Assembly (NCBI GenBank): GCA_934437695.1
Contig: CAKSAW010000078.1
Location: forward strand, 1-5,371
Reading direction: 5' to 3'
Length of the DNA: 5,371 nt
Source of the DNA: an uncultured Blautia sp.
GTDB lineage: Bacteria > Bacillota > Clostridia > Lachnospirales > Lachnospiraceae
Shown: piece after piece, positions 1 to 5,371 of the stretch
How the letters are laid out: the number at the start of each line of letters is the position of its first letter
Position numbering within the stretch: position 1 is the first letter of the stretch
The notes under the pieces: generated by a model
The model's database searches: none
Seen by the model: only the letters and a program-made list of their open reading frames with translations
Told to the model about the DNA's origin: nothing
Made by a program: the position numbers and the translations under genes

Positions 1-15
1 AGAAAAATACCCAGA

Positions 16-44
16 CAGTTGTATTTTAGCACAATCTACAACTG
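16..44 (+). repeat. Inverted repeat (possible mRNA hairpin) before rpsU
   Basis: An 8-nt perfect inverted repeat, CAGTTGTA at 16-23 and TACAACTG at 37-44, is separated by a 13-nt A/T-rich loop. Its last base is the first G of the rpsU Shine-Dalgarno. It could be an mRNA leader hairpin that affects ribosome access, or a palindromic protein-binding site. An 8-bp match with a loop this long can also arise by chance, so a function is only inferred. Confidence 0.4.
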
Positions 45-52
45 GAGGGAGG
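44..52 (+). promoter_or_regulatory. Ribosome binding site of rpsU
   Basis: GGAGGGAGG matches the anti-Shine-Dalgarno end of 16S rRNA strongly. It lies 14 nt before the ATG at 67, somewhat far. The frame stays open upstream to an ATG at 19, but that start has no purine-rich site before it and would add 16 residues not seen in S21 proteins. The site therefore supports the start at 67. The rpsU promoter is not visible and probably lies before the window. Confidence 0.75.
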
Positions 53-66
53 TTAGGTGTGAGTCT

Positions 67-243
67 ATGTCAAACGTAATCGTAAAAGAGAACGAGACTT
101 TAGATAGCGCTCTTCGCAGATTCAAGAGAAGCTGTGCAAAAGCAGGAATCCAGCAGGAAATCCGCAAAAGAGAGCATTACGAGAAACCAAGCGTTCGTCG
201 TAAAAAGAAATCTGAAGCCGCAAGAAAACGTAAATATAATTAA
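67..243 (+). CDS. rpsU: 30S ribosomal protein S21
   Basis: Small basic protein of the 30S subunit, which in well-studied bacteria sits on the platform near the 3' end of 16S rRNA and helps initiation on mRNA. The 58-residue product begins [20 protein letters not shown], the typical S21 N-terminus, continues with a conserved region ([22 protein letters not shown]), and ends in a Lys/Arg-rich tail ([15 protein letters not shown]) suited to rRNA binding. Length and layout match S21 of Clostridia and Bacilli. I chose the ATG at 67 because it gives the family's normal N-terminus; an in-frame ATG at 19 would add 16 unrelated residues. The gene ends in TAA, followed at once by an in-frame TAATTG continuation of no consequence, and a hairpin terminator begins 8 nt later. 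Confidence 0.97.
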   Translation: MSNVIVKENETLDSALRRFKRSCAKAGIQQEIRKREHYEKPSVRRKKKSEAARKRKYN

Positions 244-251
244 TTGTGCGC

Positions 252-282
252 AAAAATCCCTGGCAGTCTGTCAGGGATTTTT
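252..282 (+). terminator. Rho-independent terminator after rpsU
   Basis: AAAAATCCCTG (252-262) pairs perfectly with CAGGGATTTTT (272-282). Three further inner pairs (G-U, C-G, A-U) extend the stem to 14 bp with a 3-nt loop at 266-268. The closing T run serves as the U tract. It starts 8 nt after the rpsU stop codon. Because it ends only 20 nt before the cls start codon, it probably sets how much transcription continues into cls. Confidence 0.9.
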
Positions 283-302
283 ATCATATTAGAGGAAGAT
301 AA

Positions 303-1907
303 ATGATCTTGAAGGCAGAGAACAATAAGAAACTGAAAGAAAAGAAAAACTGGCTCCTGCTGCTGTTAAAGAAGCTGTTGAAGATTATTTTTAACAGGAT
401 TTTTTATGTTGCAGTTGCCATACTTGTCCAGCTGGGATGGATTTCTATTATGGTGTTGCGTCTGGCTGCTTTTTCCAGATACGTTGATGTGGGATTAAGG
501 CTGATGGGCATTGTGCTTGTATTCTGGATATTGAATAAGGAGATGAATCCCTCTTACAAGCTGGCATGGACCATGCTGATACTGATTCTGCCGATCCTTG
601 GAGTAGTATTATACTTTGTATTCGGACGATCCAGGATAGCTGCGATCATGCAGAGACATTTTGAACAAAGAATCGAGGAGAGCAGGGAATACCTGCAGGA
701 CAGACCGGAAACAAGGGTGAAGCTGGAGAGATCAGATCCTTCGGCAGCCATCCAGTCCAGATATATTTCAGACATTTCAAGATTCCCGGTCCATGAGAAT
801 ACAACAGCAGAGTATTTTCAGGTGGGAGACGATATGTTTCCTGTGCTTGTGAAGGAACTGAAACAGGCCAGAAAATACATTTTTATTGAATACTTTATCA
901 TCAATGATGGAGTGATGTGGCAGACGATCCTGCATATTCTGGAAGAGAAGGCTGCAGAAGGTGTGGATGTCCGCCTGATCTACGATGGATTTGGCTGTCT
1001 GACAACACTTCCTCATAAATATTATGAGGAACTCAGGGCGAAAGGAATCAAGTGTCAGGTATTTAATCCATTCAGACCTTTGTTGAATATTATCCAGAAT
1101 AACCGTGACCACAGGAAGCTGTGTATTATAGACGGATGGGTAGGATTTACAGGCGGGATCAATCTGGCAGATGAATATATCAATCAGAAAGAGCGCTTCG
1201 GTCACTGGAAAGATACTGCAGTTATGCTGAAAGGAGAAGCAGTCTGGAATATGACAGCTATGTTTCTTCATATGTGGGCAGTAGTGGGCAGGTCAGACGA
1301 GAGTATTGATTACGAAGCATATTTCCCTCACAGATATCATGAAGAGGAATTTGAGAGTGACGGATTTATCCAGCCCTTCTGCGATACTCCCCTTGATGAG
1401 GAGATCGTAGGTGAGAATGTATATCTGAATATTATAAACAGGGCAAAGAAATACGTATATATCTGTACTCCCTATCTGATCATAGATAACGAAATGATGA
1501 CTGCTCTCTGTCTGGCTTCCAAAAGCGGGGTAGATGTGCGCATTATGACACCCGGGATCCCGGATAAGAAGCTGGTATTCCTTCTCACCCAGTCCTATTA
1601 CAGGCAGCTGCTTGAAGCAGGAGTAAAGATCTATGAATATCAGCCGGGATTTCTCCATGCCAAATCCTTTGTATGTGATGACGAGATCGGAGTGGTGGGT
1701 ACCATCAATCTGGACTATCGAAGCCTGTATCTTCATTTCGAGGATGGCGTATGGATCTATAAGAATAAAGTAGTACAGGATATTAAAGATGATTTTGTAC
1801 AGACTATGGAATACTGTAATCCTGTAGAAATGGACTTCTGCCTGAACAGAAATGCAGGAGTGCGTATCATGCAGAATATTTTCCGTGTATTTGCACCAAT
1901 GATGTAA
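303..1907 (+). CDS. cls: Cardiolipin synthase (phospholipase D superfamily)
   Basis: Membrane enzyme expected to join two phosphatidylglycerol molecules into cardiolipin, releasing glycerol. The 534-residue product has a Lys-rich N-terminus, then hydrophobic segments at about 31-55, 62-78 and 87-108, which match the membrane region in front of Firmicute cardiolipin synthases. Two catalytic HKD motifs (HxKxxxxD) are intact: H270, K272, D277 and H452, K454, D459. Each is followed by the usual downstream signature, GGINLAD at 284-290 and GTINLDYRS at 466-474. Two HKD motifs in one chain form a single active site in this superfamily, and the length is normal or slightly long. AGAGGAAG at 291-298 supports the ATG start. 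The gene lies between two terminators as a single unit behind rpsU. Another phosphatidyl transfer reaction of the same family cannot be excluded, but cardiolipin synthesis is by far the likeliest. Confidence 0.93.
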   Translation: MILKAENNKKLKEKKNWLLLLLKKLLKIIFNRIFYVAVAILVQLGWISIMVLRLAAFSRYVDVGLRLMGIVLVFWILNKEMNPSYKLAWTMLILILPILGVVLYFVFGRSRIAAIMQRHFEQRIEESREYLQDRPETRVKLERSDPSAAIQSRYISDISRFPVHENTTAEYFQVGDDMFPVLVKELKQARKYIFIEYFIINDGVMWQTILHILEEKAAEGVDVRLIYDGFGCLTTLPHKYYEELRAKGIKCQVFNPFRPLLNIIQNNRDHRKLCIIDGWVGFTGGINLADEYINQKERFGHWKDTAVMLKGEAVWNMTAMFLHMWAVVGRSDESIDYEAYFPHRYHEEEFESDGFIQPFCDTPLDEEIVGENVYLNIINRAKKYVYICTPYLIIDNEMMTALCLASKSGVDVRIMTPGIPDKKLVFLLTQSYYRQLLEAGVKIYEYQPGFLHAKSFVCDDEIGVVGTINLDYRSLYLHFEDGVWIYKNKVVQDIKDDFVQTMEYCNPVEMDFCLNRNAGVRIMQNIFRVFAPMM

Positions 1908-1914
1908 AGAGTAT

Positions 1915-1944
1915 AAAAAAGACCGCTGAAAAGTGGTCTTTTTT
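1915..1944 (+). terminator. Rho-independent terminator after cls
   Basis: AAAAAAGACCGC (1915-1926) pairs with GTGGTCTTTTTT (1933-1944) around the loop TGAAAA, giving a 12-bp stem with one G-U pair and a six-T run at the end. It begins 7 nt after the cls stop and ends 10 nt before the -35 box of the next promoter, so it separates cls from the downstream operon. Confidence 0.9.
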
Positions 1945-1954
1945 GCACGATTTT

Positions 1955-1984
1955 TTGACAAGAGATACACATTGGATGTATAAT
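1955..1984 (+). promoter_or_regulatory. Consensus sigma-A type promoter
   Basis: TTGACA at 1955-1960 and TATAAT at 1979-1984 are both perfect matches to the housekeeping consensus, with an 18-nt spacer (17 is optimal). Transcription would start near 1991, giving a leader of about 47 nt before the ATG at 2038. The position directly after a terminator and before a four-gene run fits an operon promoter. No operator or riboswitch is evident in the short leader. Confidence 0.87.
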
Positions 1985-2037
1985 AAAATCTAAATAAGCG
2001 TTGGGGGAAACAATAAACGAAAAGGAAGGTATATACA

Positions 2038-3072
2038 ATGAAAGAGATTCGTACAGAAGATGCTGTAGGGCATATCTTATGCCATGACATCACACAGATC
2101 ATCAAAGATGTAAAAAAAGGGGTGCTTTTTAAGAAAGGACATATTGTCAGAGAAGAGGATATCCCTCTTTTGCTTTCTGTAGGAAAAGAACACTTATATG
2201 TATGGGAAAAGAAAGAAGGGATCCTTCATGAGAATGAGGGCGCACAGGTTCTTTACAAAATCTGTGCAGGAGATTCAGACACCATCCATGGAACAGATGT
2301 AAAAGAAGGAAAGATCGAGCTGATCGCAGACATTGACGGTGTATTTAAGATCCGCAGAGATGCGCTCACAGCTGTCAACTCACTTGGAGAGATGATGATC
2401 GCATCCAGACATGGAGATTTTCCGGTAAAGAAGGGGGATAAGCTGGCAGGGACCAGGATCATTCCTCTGGTCATAGAGAAAGAGAAGATGGACCATGCAG
2501 AAGAAGTGGCAGGCTCAGAGCCGATTTTCTCCATTCTTCCCTATAAGCATAAAAAGGTGGGGATCGTAACAACAGGAAGTGAAGTACAGAAAGGTCTGAT
2601 CCAGGATACATTTACTCCTGTGCTGAAAGACAAATTTGCCAGATTTCCGTCTGAGATCATGGGACAGACAAAACCGGGAGATGATATGGAGCAGATCACA
2701 GCCGATATCCTGAAATTTATTGAAGAGGGTGCAGATATTGTAGTCTGCAGCGGTGGTATGAGCGTTGACCCGGATGACAGAACACCCGGAGCTATCAAAG
2801 CTACAGGAACCCGTATCGTATCCTACGGTGCACCTGTACTTCCGGGAGCTATGATGCTGGTTTCCTACTATGAGAAGGACGGAAAGCAGATCCCGATCCT
2901 TGGACTTCCGGGATGCGTGATGTATGCAAAGAATACGATCTTTGATCTGCTTCTGCCAAGACTTATGGCAGATGATGAGATCACATTAGCTGAGATCAAC
3001 CAGCTGGGAGAAGGTGGACTGTGTCTGAACTGTGATGTCTGTACATTCCCTAACTGCGGATTTGGAAAATAA
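2038..3072 (+). CDS. Molybdopterin-binding (MoCF/MoeA-like domain) protein with C-terminal Cys cluster
   Basis: The 344-residue product carries the molybdopterin-binding fold of MoaB/Mog/MoeA proteins in its second half: GIVTTGSEV at 175-183, GQTKPGDD at 209-216, ADIVVCSGGMSVDPDD at 232-247, a YGAPVLPG stretch at 263-270, and GLPGC at 289-293, where MoeA usually has GLPGNP. The N-terminal 150 residues resemble those of the MoeA-like group found in Clostridia. The C-terminus has four cysteines, C329, C332, C335 and C340 (C-x2-C-x2-C-x4-C), ending in CGFGK, which suggests a metal or Fe-S site. A role in molybdenum cofactor handling is inferred from the domain; the exact reaction is unknown, and no other cofactor gene is present in the window. 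AAGGAAGG at 2022-2029 lies 8 nt before the ATG. It is first in the apparent operon, 41 nt before the phosphoesterase. Confidence 0.85.
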   Translation: MKEIRTEDAVGHILCHDITQIIKDVKKGVLFKKGHIVREEDIPLLLSVGKEHLYVWEKKEGILHENEGAQVLYKICAGDSDTIHGTDVKEGKIELIADIDGVFKIRRDALTAVNSLGEMMIASRHGDFPVKKGDKLAGTRIIPLVIEKEKMDHAEEVAGSEPIFSILPYKHKKVGIVTTGSEVQKGLIQDTFTPVLKDKFARFPSEIMGQTKPGDDMEQITADILKFIEEGADIVVCSGGMSVDPDDRTPGAIKATGTRIVSYGAPVLPGAMMLVSYYEKDGKQIPILGLPGCVMYAKNTIFDLLLPRLMADDEITLAEINQLGEGGLCLNCDVCTFPNCGFGK

Positions 3073-3113
3073 CTGCAGAACTCCCGGAAGAGTAACTGTA
3101 AAGGAAAAAATAC

Positions 3114-3986
3114 ATGAAAAGATTCAAAACTGTACATTATACGATTCATTCAGAAAAGATAAAAGATGCAAAAGGCGTCAGATTCGCTGTTATTGCAGAC
3201 TACCATGGAAGAGAACTGGGAAAGGATAACAGGGATCTTCTTAATGAAATCGATAAATACAGACCGGATGGGATCCTGATACCCGGGGACATGATCGTAA
3301 GAAATGATCCTGTCACCATGGACACAGCAAAAGCTCTTCTGAAACGGCTTGTGCTGGAATATCCTGTTTATTATGCTCTGGGAAATCATGAGTATAAGCT
3401 GTACAGAAGCAATCCAAAAGAGAATGAACTGGTATGGAAATACCGGGAATATGAAAAGGAGCTGAAGGCAGCAGGAGTCTGCTTTCTTCACAACAGATCA
3501 TGCAGGATAGAGGCAGGAAACAGCAGTCTTACTGTCTGTGGACTGGAAATTCCTCTTATCTATTATAAAAAGCCGTTTTCTCCCCGGCTTTGGGAAGAGG
3601 AGATCAGAGAGCTGGCAGGAAATCCCTCTGAGGATTCCTTTAATATCCTTCTGGCCCACAGCCCAAAGTATGGAGATTCCTATTTTAACTGGGGCGCAGA
3701 TCTTATCCTGAGCGGACATTATCATGGAGGAATCGTAAGATTTGGAAAGCACAGAGGATTACTTTCCCCGCAGCTTCAGCCATTTCCTCCATTCTGCTGC
3801 GGAGATTTTCACAGAAAGGATCAGCACATGCTGGTCAGCGCAGGAGCAGGGGAACATACCATACCTGTCAGGATCCATAATCCAAGGGAAATTCTGATCG
3901 TAGATCTGAAACCCGGCCATACAACAAATTTACTTGAAGGGAAAGCACAGCATTATGGGAATTCCGGTAAAACTGGAAGTATTTGA
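3114..3986 (+). CDS. Calcineurin-like metallophosphoesterase
   Basis: Predicted two-metal phosphoesterase of 290 residues with all the usual ligand motifs in order: D-x-H (D29, H31), GD (D59), GNHE (N91, H92), a single His in LLAHSP (H182) and GHYH (H202, H204). This layout resembles the YkuE-type branch of the calcineurin superfamily. Unlike YkuE, it has no signal peptide or membrane anchor at the N-terminus (MKRFKTVHYTIHSEKIKD), so it is probably cytoplasmic. The substrate cannot be read from the sequence; family members act on nucleotides, phospholipid headgroups or phosphoproteins. AAGGA at 3101-3105 stands 8 nt before the ATG. The end of the gene overlaps scpA by 32 nt, and its last 14 or so residues (KAQHYGNSGKTGSI) are low in family character, probably because the same DNA encodes the start of ScpA. 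Confidence 0.92.
   Translation: MKRFKTVHYTIHSEKIKDAKGVRFAVIADYHGRELGKDNRDLLNEIDKYRPDGILIPGDMIVRNDPVTMDTAKALLKRLVLEYPVYYALGNHEYKLYRSNPKENELVWKYREYEKELKAAGVCFLHNRSCRIEAGNSSLTVCGLEIPLIYYKKPFSPRLWEEEIRELAGNPSEDSFNILLAHSPKYGDSYFNWGADLILSGHYHGGIVRFGKHRGLLSPQLQPFPPFCCGDFHRKDQHMLVSAGAGEHTIPVRIHNPREILIVDLKPGHTTNLLEGKAQHYGNSGKTGSI
3937..3942 (+). promoter_or_regulatory. Ribosome binding site deciding the scpA start
   Basis: AAGGGA lies inside the end of the phosphoesterase gene, 12 nt before the ATG at 3955. The only earlier in-frame candidate is TTG at 3934, which has no purine-rich site in front of it. The ATG gives the usual ScpA N-terminus. The spacing is long, so coupling with the overlapping upstream gene may help initiation. 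Confidence 0.6.
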
Positions 3987-4743
3987 GGGTCCTCTGGATC
4001 TGCTGCTTCATCTGATCGAAAAGAATAAAATAGATATTTACGATATTCCTATTGTAGAGATCACAGACCAGTATATGGAGTACATCCATGCAATGGAAAG
4101 GGAAGACCTTGGGGTCATGAGCGAATTTATGGTCATGGCTGCAACACTTCTGGATATCAAGTGCAGGATGCTTCTTCCAAAAGAGATAAACGAAGAGGGA
4201 GAAGAGGAAGACCCCAGAGCAGAACTGGTGGAGAAACTTCTGGAATATAAGATGTACAAGTTTATGTCTTATGAACTGAAGGATAAGATGGATGATGCTG
4301 CAAATGTATTCTTTAAAGACCCCACTCTGCCGGATGAGGTTATGCAGTACAGAGAGCCTGTAGACCCTAAAGATCTGCTGGCAGGGCTGACTCTGGAGAA
4401 GCTGAATGCCATCTACAAGTCTATCATCCGCAGACAGGAGGACAAGGTCGATCCTATCAGAAGTAAGTTTGGTACCATTGAGAAAGAAGAGATCAGTCTG
4501 TCAGATAAAATGATAGAGCTCAGGGAGTTTGCCCGTACCCACCGGAAGTTCAGCTTCCGCAATCTTCTTGAGAGCCAGTGCTCAAAAGTACAGGTGATCG
4601 TTACCTTCCTGTCTATACTGGAGCTTATGAAAATGGGACATATCCATGTGGAACAAGAAGGATTATTTGATGATATTTCTGTTGAAGTACAGACAGATCC
4701 TGACACCTGGAAGAATCTTACGGAATTTGCGGAAGAGGAATGA
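3955..4743 (+). CDS. scpA: Segregation and condensation protein A (kleisin)
   Basis: ScpA is the kleisin subunit of the SMC-ScpAB condensin that bridges the two SMC heads and organises and segregates the chromosome. From the ATG at 3955 the product is 262 residues, close to the family norm. The N-terminal SMC neck-binding domain shows FEGPLDLLLHLI at 10-21 and MAATLLDIKCRMLLP at 61-75. An acidic linker (EEGEEEDPRAE, 80-90) leads into the central region that binds ScpB. The C-terminal winged helix, which caps the other SMC head, is marked by VTFLSILELMKMGHI at 216-230 and ends in an acidic tail. A TTG start at 3934 would add 7 residues (268 more, with M) and is less likely. The first 32 nt overlap the phosphoesterase gene. 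The next gene is its partner scpB. The Smc ATPase gene is not in the window, as is common in Firmicutes. Confidence 0.97.
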   Translation: MGIPVKLEVFEGPLDLLLHLIEKNKIDIYDIPIVEITDQYMEYIHAMEREDLGVMSEFMVMAATLLDIKCRMLLPKEINEEGEEEDPRAELVEKLLEYKMYKFMSYELKDKMDDAANVFFKDPTLPDEVMQYREPVDPKDLLAGLTLEKLNAIYKSIIRRQEDKVDPIRSKFGTIEKEEISLSDKMIELREFARTHRKFSFRNLLESQCSKVQVIVTFLSILELMKMGHIHVEQEGLFDDISVEVQTDPDTWKNLTEFAEEE

Positions 4744-4799
4744 TGCAGGACCATGAAGCACAGACAGATAATAAAAGCAAAAGGAATGAGGAAGACTGA
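4743..4799 (+). other. 18-codon mini-ORF bridging scpA and scpB
   Basis: An ATG at 4743 overlaps the scpA stop codon (TGATG) and opens 18 codons, MQDHEAQTDNKSKRNEED, which end in TGA at 4797-4799, directly before the scpB GTG at 4800 and in the same frame. A GGAAGAGGA purine run in the last scpA codons (4731-4739) could serve as its ribosome site. The peptide is hydrophilic and charged and resembles no known protein. It may be a translational coupler, the relic of a longer scpB N-terminus, or chance spacing. I do not claim a functional peptide. Confidence 0.3.
4788..4794 (+). promoter_or_regulatory. Ribosome binding site of scpB (GTG start)
   Basis: GAGGAAG sits 5 nt before the GTG at 4800 and fixes that non-ATG start. 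The only nearby ATG in the region (4786) runs into a stop after five codons in another frame, and the next in-frame ATG would remove the conserved ETEAAIEAILF start of ScpB. Confidence 0.8.
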
Positions 4800-5369
4800 G
4801 TGAAGATTAAGGAGACAGAAGCAGCTATAGAAGCAATACTTTTTGCAATGGGTGGTTCCGTGGAACTTTCCAGGATAGCCAAAGCCATAGGGGTGGATGA
4901 GCGGACAACAGGAAGAATCATCCGAAATATGATGGACCGCTATCAGGAGGAGGACAGGGGCATCCAGATCATTGAGCTGGAGAATTCTTTCCAGATGTGT
5001 ACAAAGAAAGAATATTATGAATACCTGATCAACATTGCGCTGCATCCTCAGAAGCCTGCATTGTCAGATGTTATGCTGGAAACCCTGTCCATCATTGCAT
5101 ATAAACAGCCGGTGACAAAGGCAGAGATCGAGAAGATCCGAGGGGTGAAGTGTGACCATGCCATCAATAAGCTGGTAGAGTATAATCTGGTCAGGGAGCT
5201 GGGCCGCCTGGATGCACCGGGACGTCCCATCCTTTTCGGGACAACAGAGGAATTCCTGCGATGCTTCGGCGTTCAGGATCTGGAATCCCTTCCTGTCCCC
5301 GACCCTGTCCAGATTGAGGACTTTAAGGCTGAAGCAGAAGAGGAGATCCAGCTGAAACTGGATGTATGA
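4800..5369 (+). CDS. scpB: Segregation and condensation protein B
   Basis: ScpB is the dimeric winged-helix subunit that binds the centre of ScpA in the SMC-ScpAB condensin. The 189-residue product has the expected first winged helix (ETEAAIEAILFAMGG, 5-19, then VELSRIAKAIGV, 21-32) and second winged helix with the family signatures ETLSIIAYKQPVTKAEIEKI (94-113), RGVKCDHAINKL (114-125) and GRLDAPGRPILFGTTEEFLR (135-154). An acidic tail (EDFKAEAEEEIQLKLDV) follows. The length is close to typical ScpB (about 190-200). Translation starts at GTG with a well-spaced GAGGAAG. The gap from scpA is 56 nt and has no terminator, so the two are cotranscribed. The stop codon TGA lies two bases before the window end, so the gene is complete and what follows is unseen. 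Confidence 0.97.
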   Translation: MKIKETEAAIEAILFAMGGSVELSRIAKAIGVDERTTGRIIRNMMDRYQEEDRGIQIIELENSFQMCTKKEYYEYLINIALHPQKPALSDVMLETLSIIAYKQPVTKAEIEKIRGVKCDHAINKLVEYNLVRELGRLDAPGRPILFGTTEEFLRCFGVQDLESLPVPDPVQIEDFKAEAEEEIQLKLDV

Positions 5370-5371
5370 TC

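Noticed and set aside
282..287. TATCAT as a -10 box for cls
   Set aside because: No acceptable -35 box stands 16-18 nt upstream (that stretch is the terminator stem), and the start point would fall at the cls ribosome binding site.
777..1271. 164-codon open frame on the minus strand inside cls
   Set aside because: It lies wholly opposite the conserved cls catalytic region, its translation shows no recognisable domain, and no promoter or ribosome site supports it.
1999..2019. Small stem CGTT/AACG in the leader of the molybdopterin-type gene, considered as a riboswitch
   Set aside because: Only four base pairs with a 13-nt loop in a leader of about 47 nt, far too small for a molybdenum cofactor riboswitch.
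1293..2105. 270-codon open frame on the minus strand across the end of cls
   Set aside because: It runs through the cls terminator and the consensus promoter of the next operon and into the next gene. The translation has no family features and is best explained as a shadow.
3032..3229. 65-codon + strand frame across the gap before the phosphoesterase
   Set aside because: It overlaps two well-supported genes in another frame and its Cys/Lys/Arg-rich translation looks like out-of-frame reading.
3934..3954. TTG start for scpA, adding seven residues
   Set aside because: No ribosome binding site precedes it, and the purine-rich AAGGGA lies downstream of it, before the ATG at 3955 that gives the normal ScpA N-terminus.
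4413..5045. 210-codon minus-strand frame opposite scpA and scpB
   Set aside because: It is antisense to two conserved genes and the product has no recognisable domain or start signal.

Overview
The window looks like ordinary chromosomal core DNA from a low-to-mid GC Firmicute, most likely a Clostridia member of the Lachnospiraceae type. The evidence is a 58-residue bacterial S21 protein, purine-rich Shine-Dalgarno sites before nearly every gene, a canonical sigma-A promoter, SMC-ScpAB condensin genes, and a cardiolipin synthase with the membrane N-terminus usual in these bacteria. The family assignment is inferred from protein style and cannot be proven here. All six convincing protein genes lie on the + strand and appear complete.

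Left part (1-1944): rpsU (ribosomal protein S21) is followed by a strong hairpin terminator, then after only 20 nt by a two-HKD-motif phospholipase D family cardiolipin synthase (cls), which ends at a second clear terminator. No room for a normal promoter is visible between the rpsU terminator and cls. This suggests cls is reached by read-through, or by a promoter inside or upstream of rpsU.

Right part (1945-5371): a perfect-consensus promoter (TTGACA, 18 nt, TATAAT) starts what looks like a four-gene operon with no internal terminator. The first gene encodes a molybdopterin-binding (MoCF/MoeA-like domain) protein ending in a four-cysteine cluster. Next come a soluble calcineurin-like metallophosphoesterase, then scpA and scpB, the two non-SMC subunits of the bacterial condensin complex that compacts and segregates chromosomes. 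The phosphoesterase and scpA overlap by 32 nt. A tiny 18-codon frame fills the scpA-scpB gap exactly, starting at TGATG on the scpA stop and ending with TGA directly against the scpB GTG start.

I found no mobile element, CRISPR array, tRNA, rRNA or defence system. The points worth a second look are the read-through arrangement of cls, a hairpin that touches the rpsU Shine-Dalgarno, the C-terminal cysteine cluster, the pairing of a molybdopterin-type gene and a phosphoesterase with scpAB, and the coupling mini-frame before scpB. No whole new system is evident.
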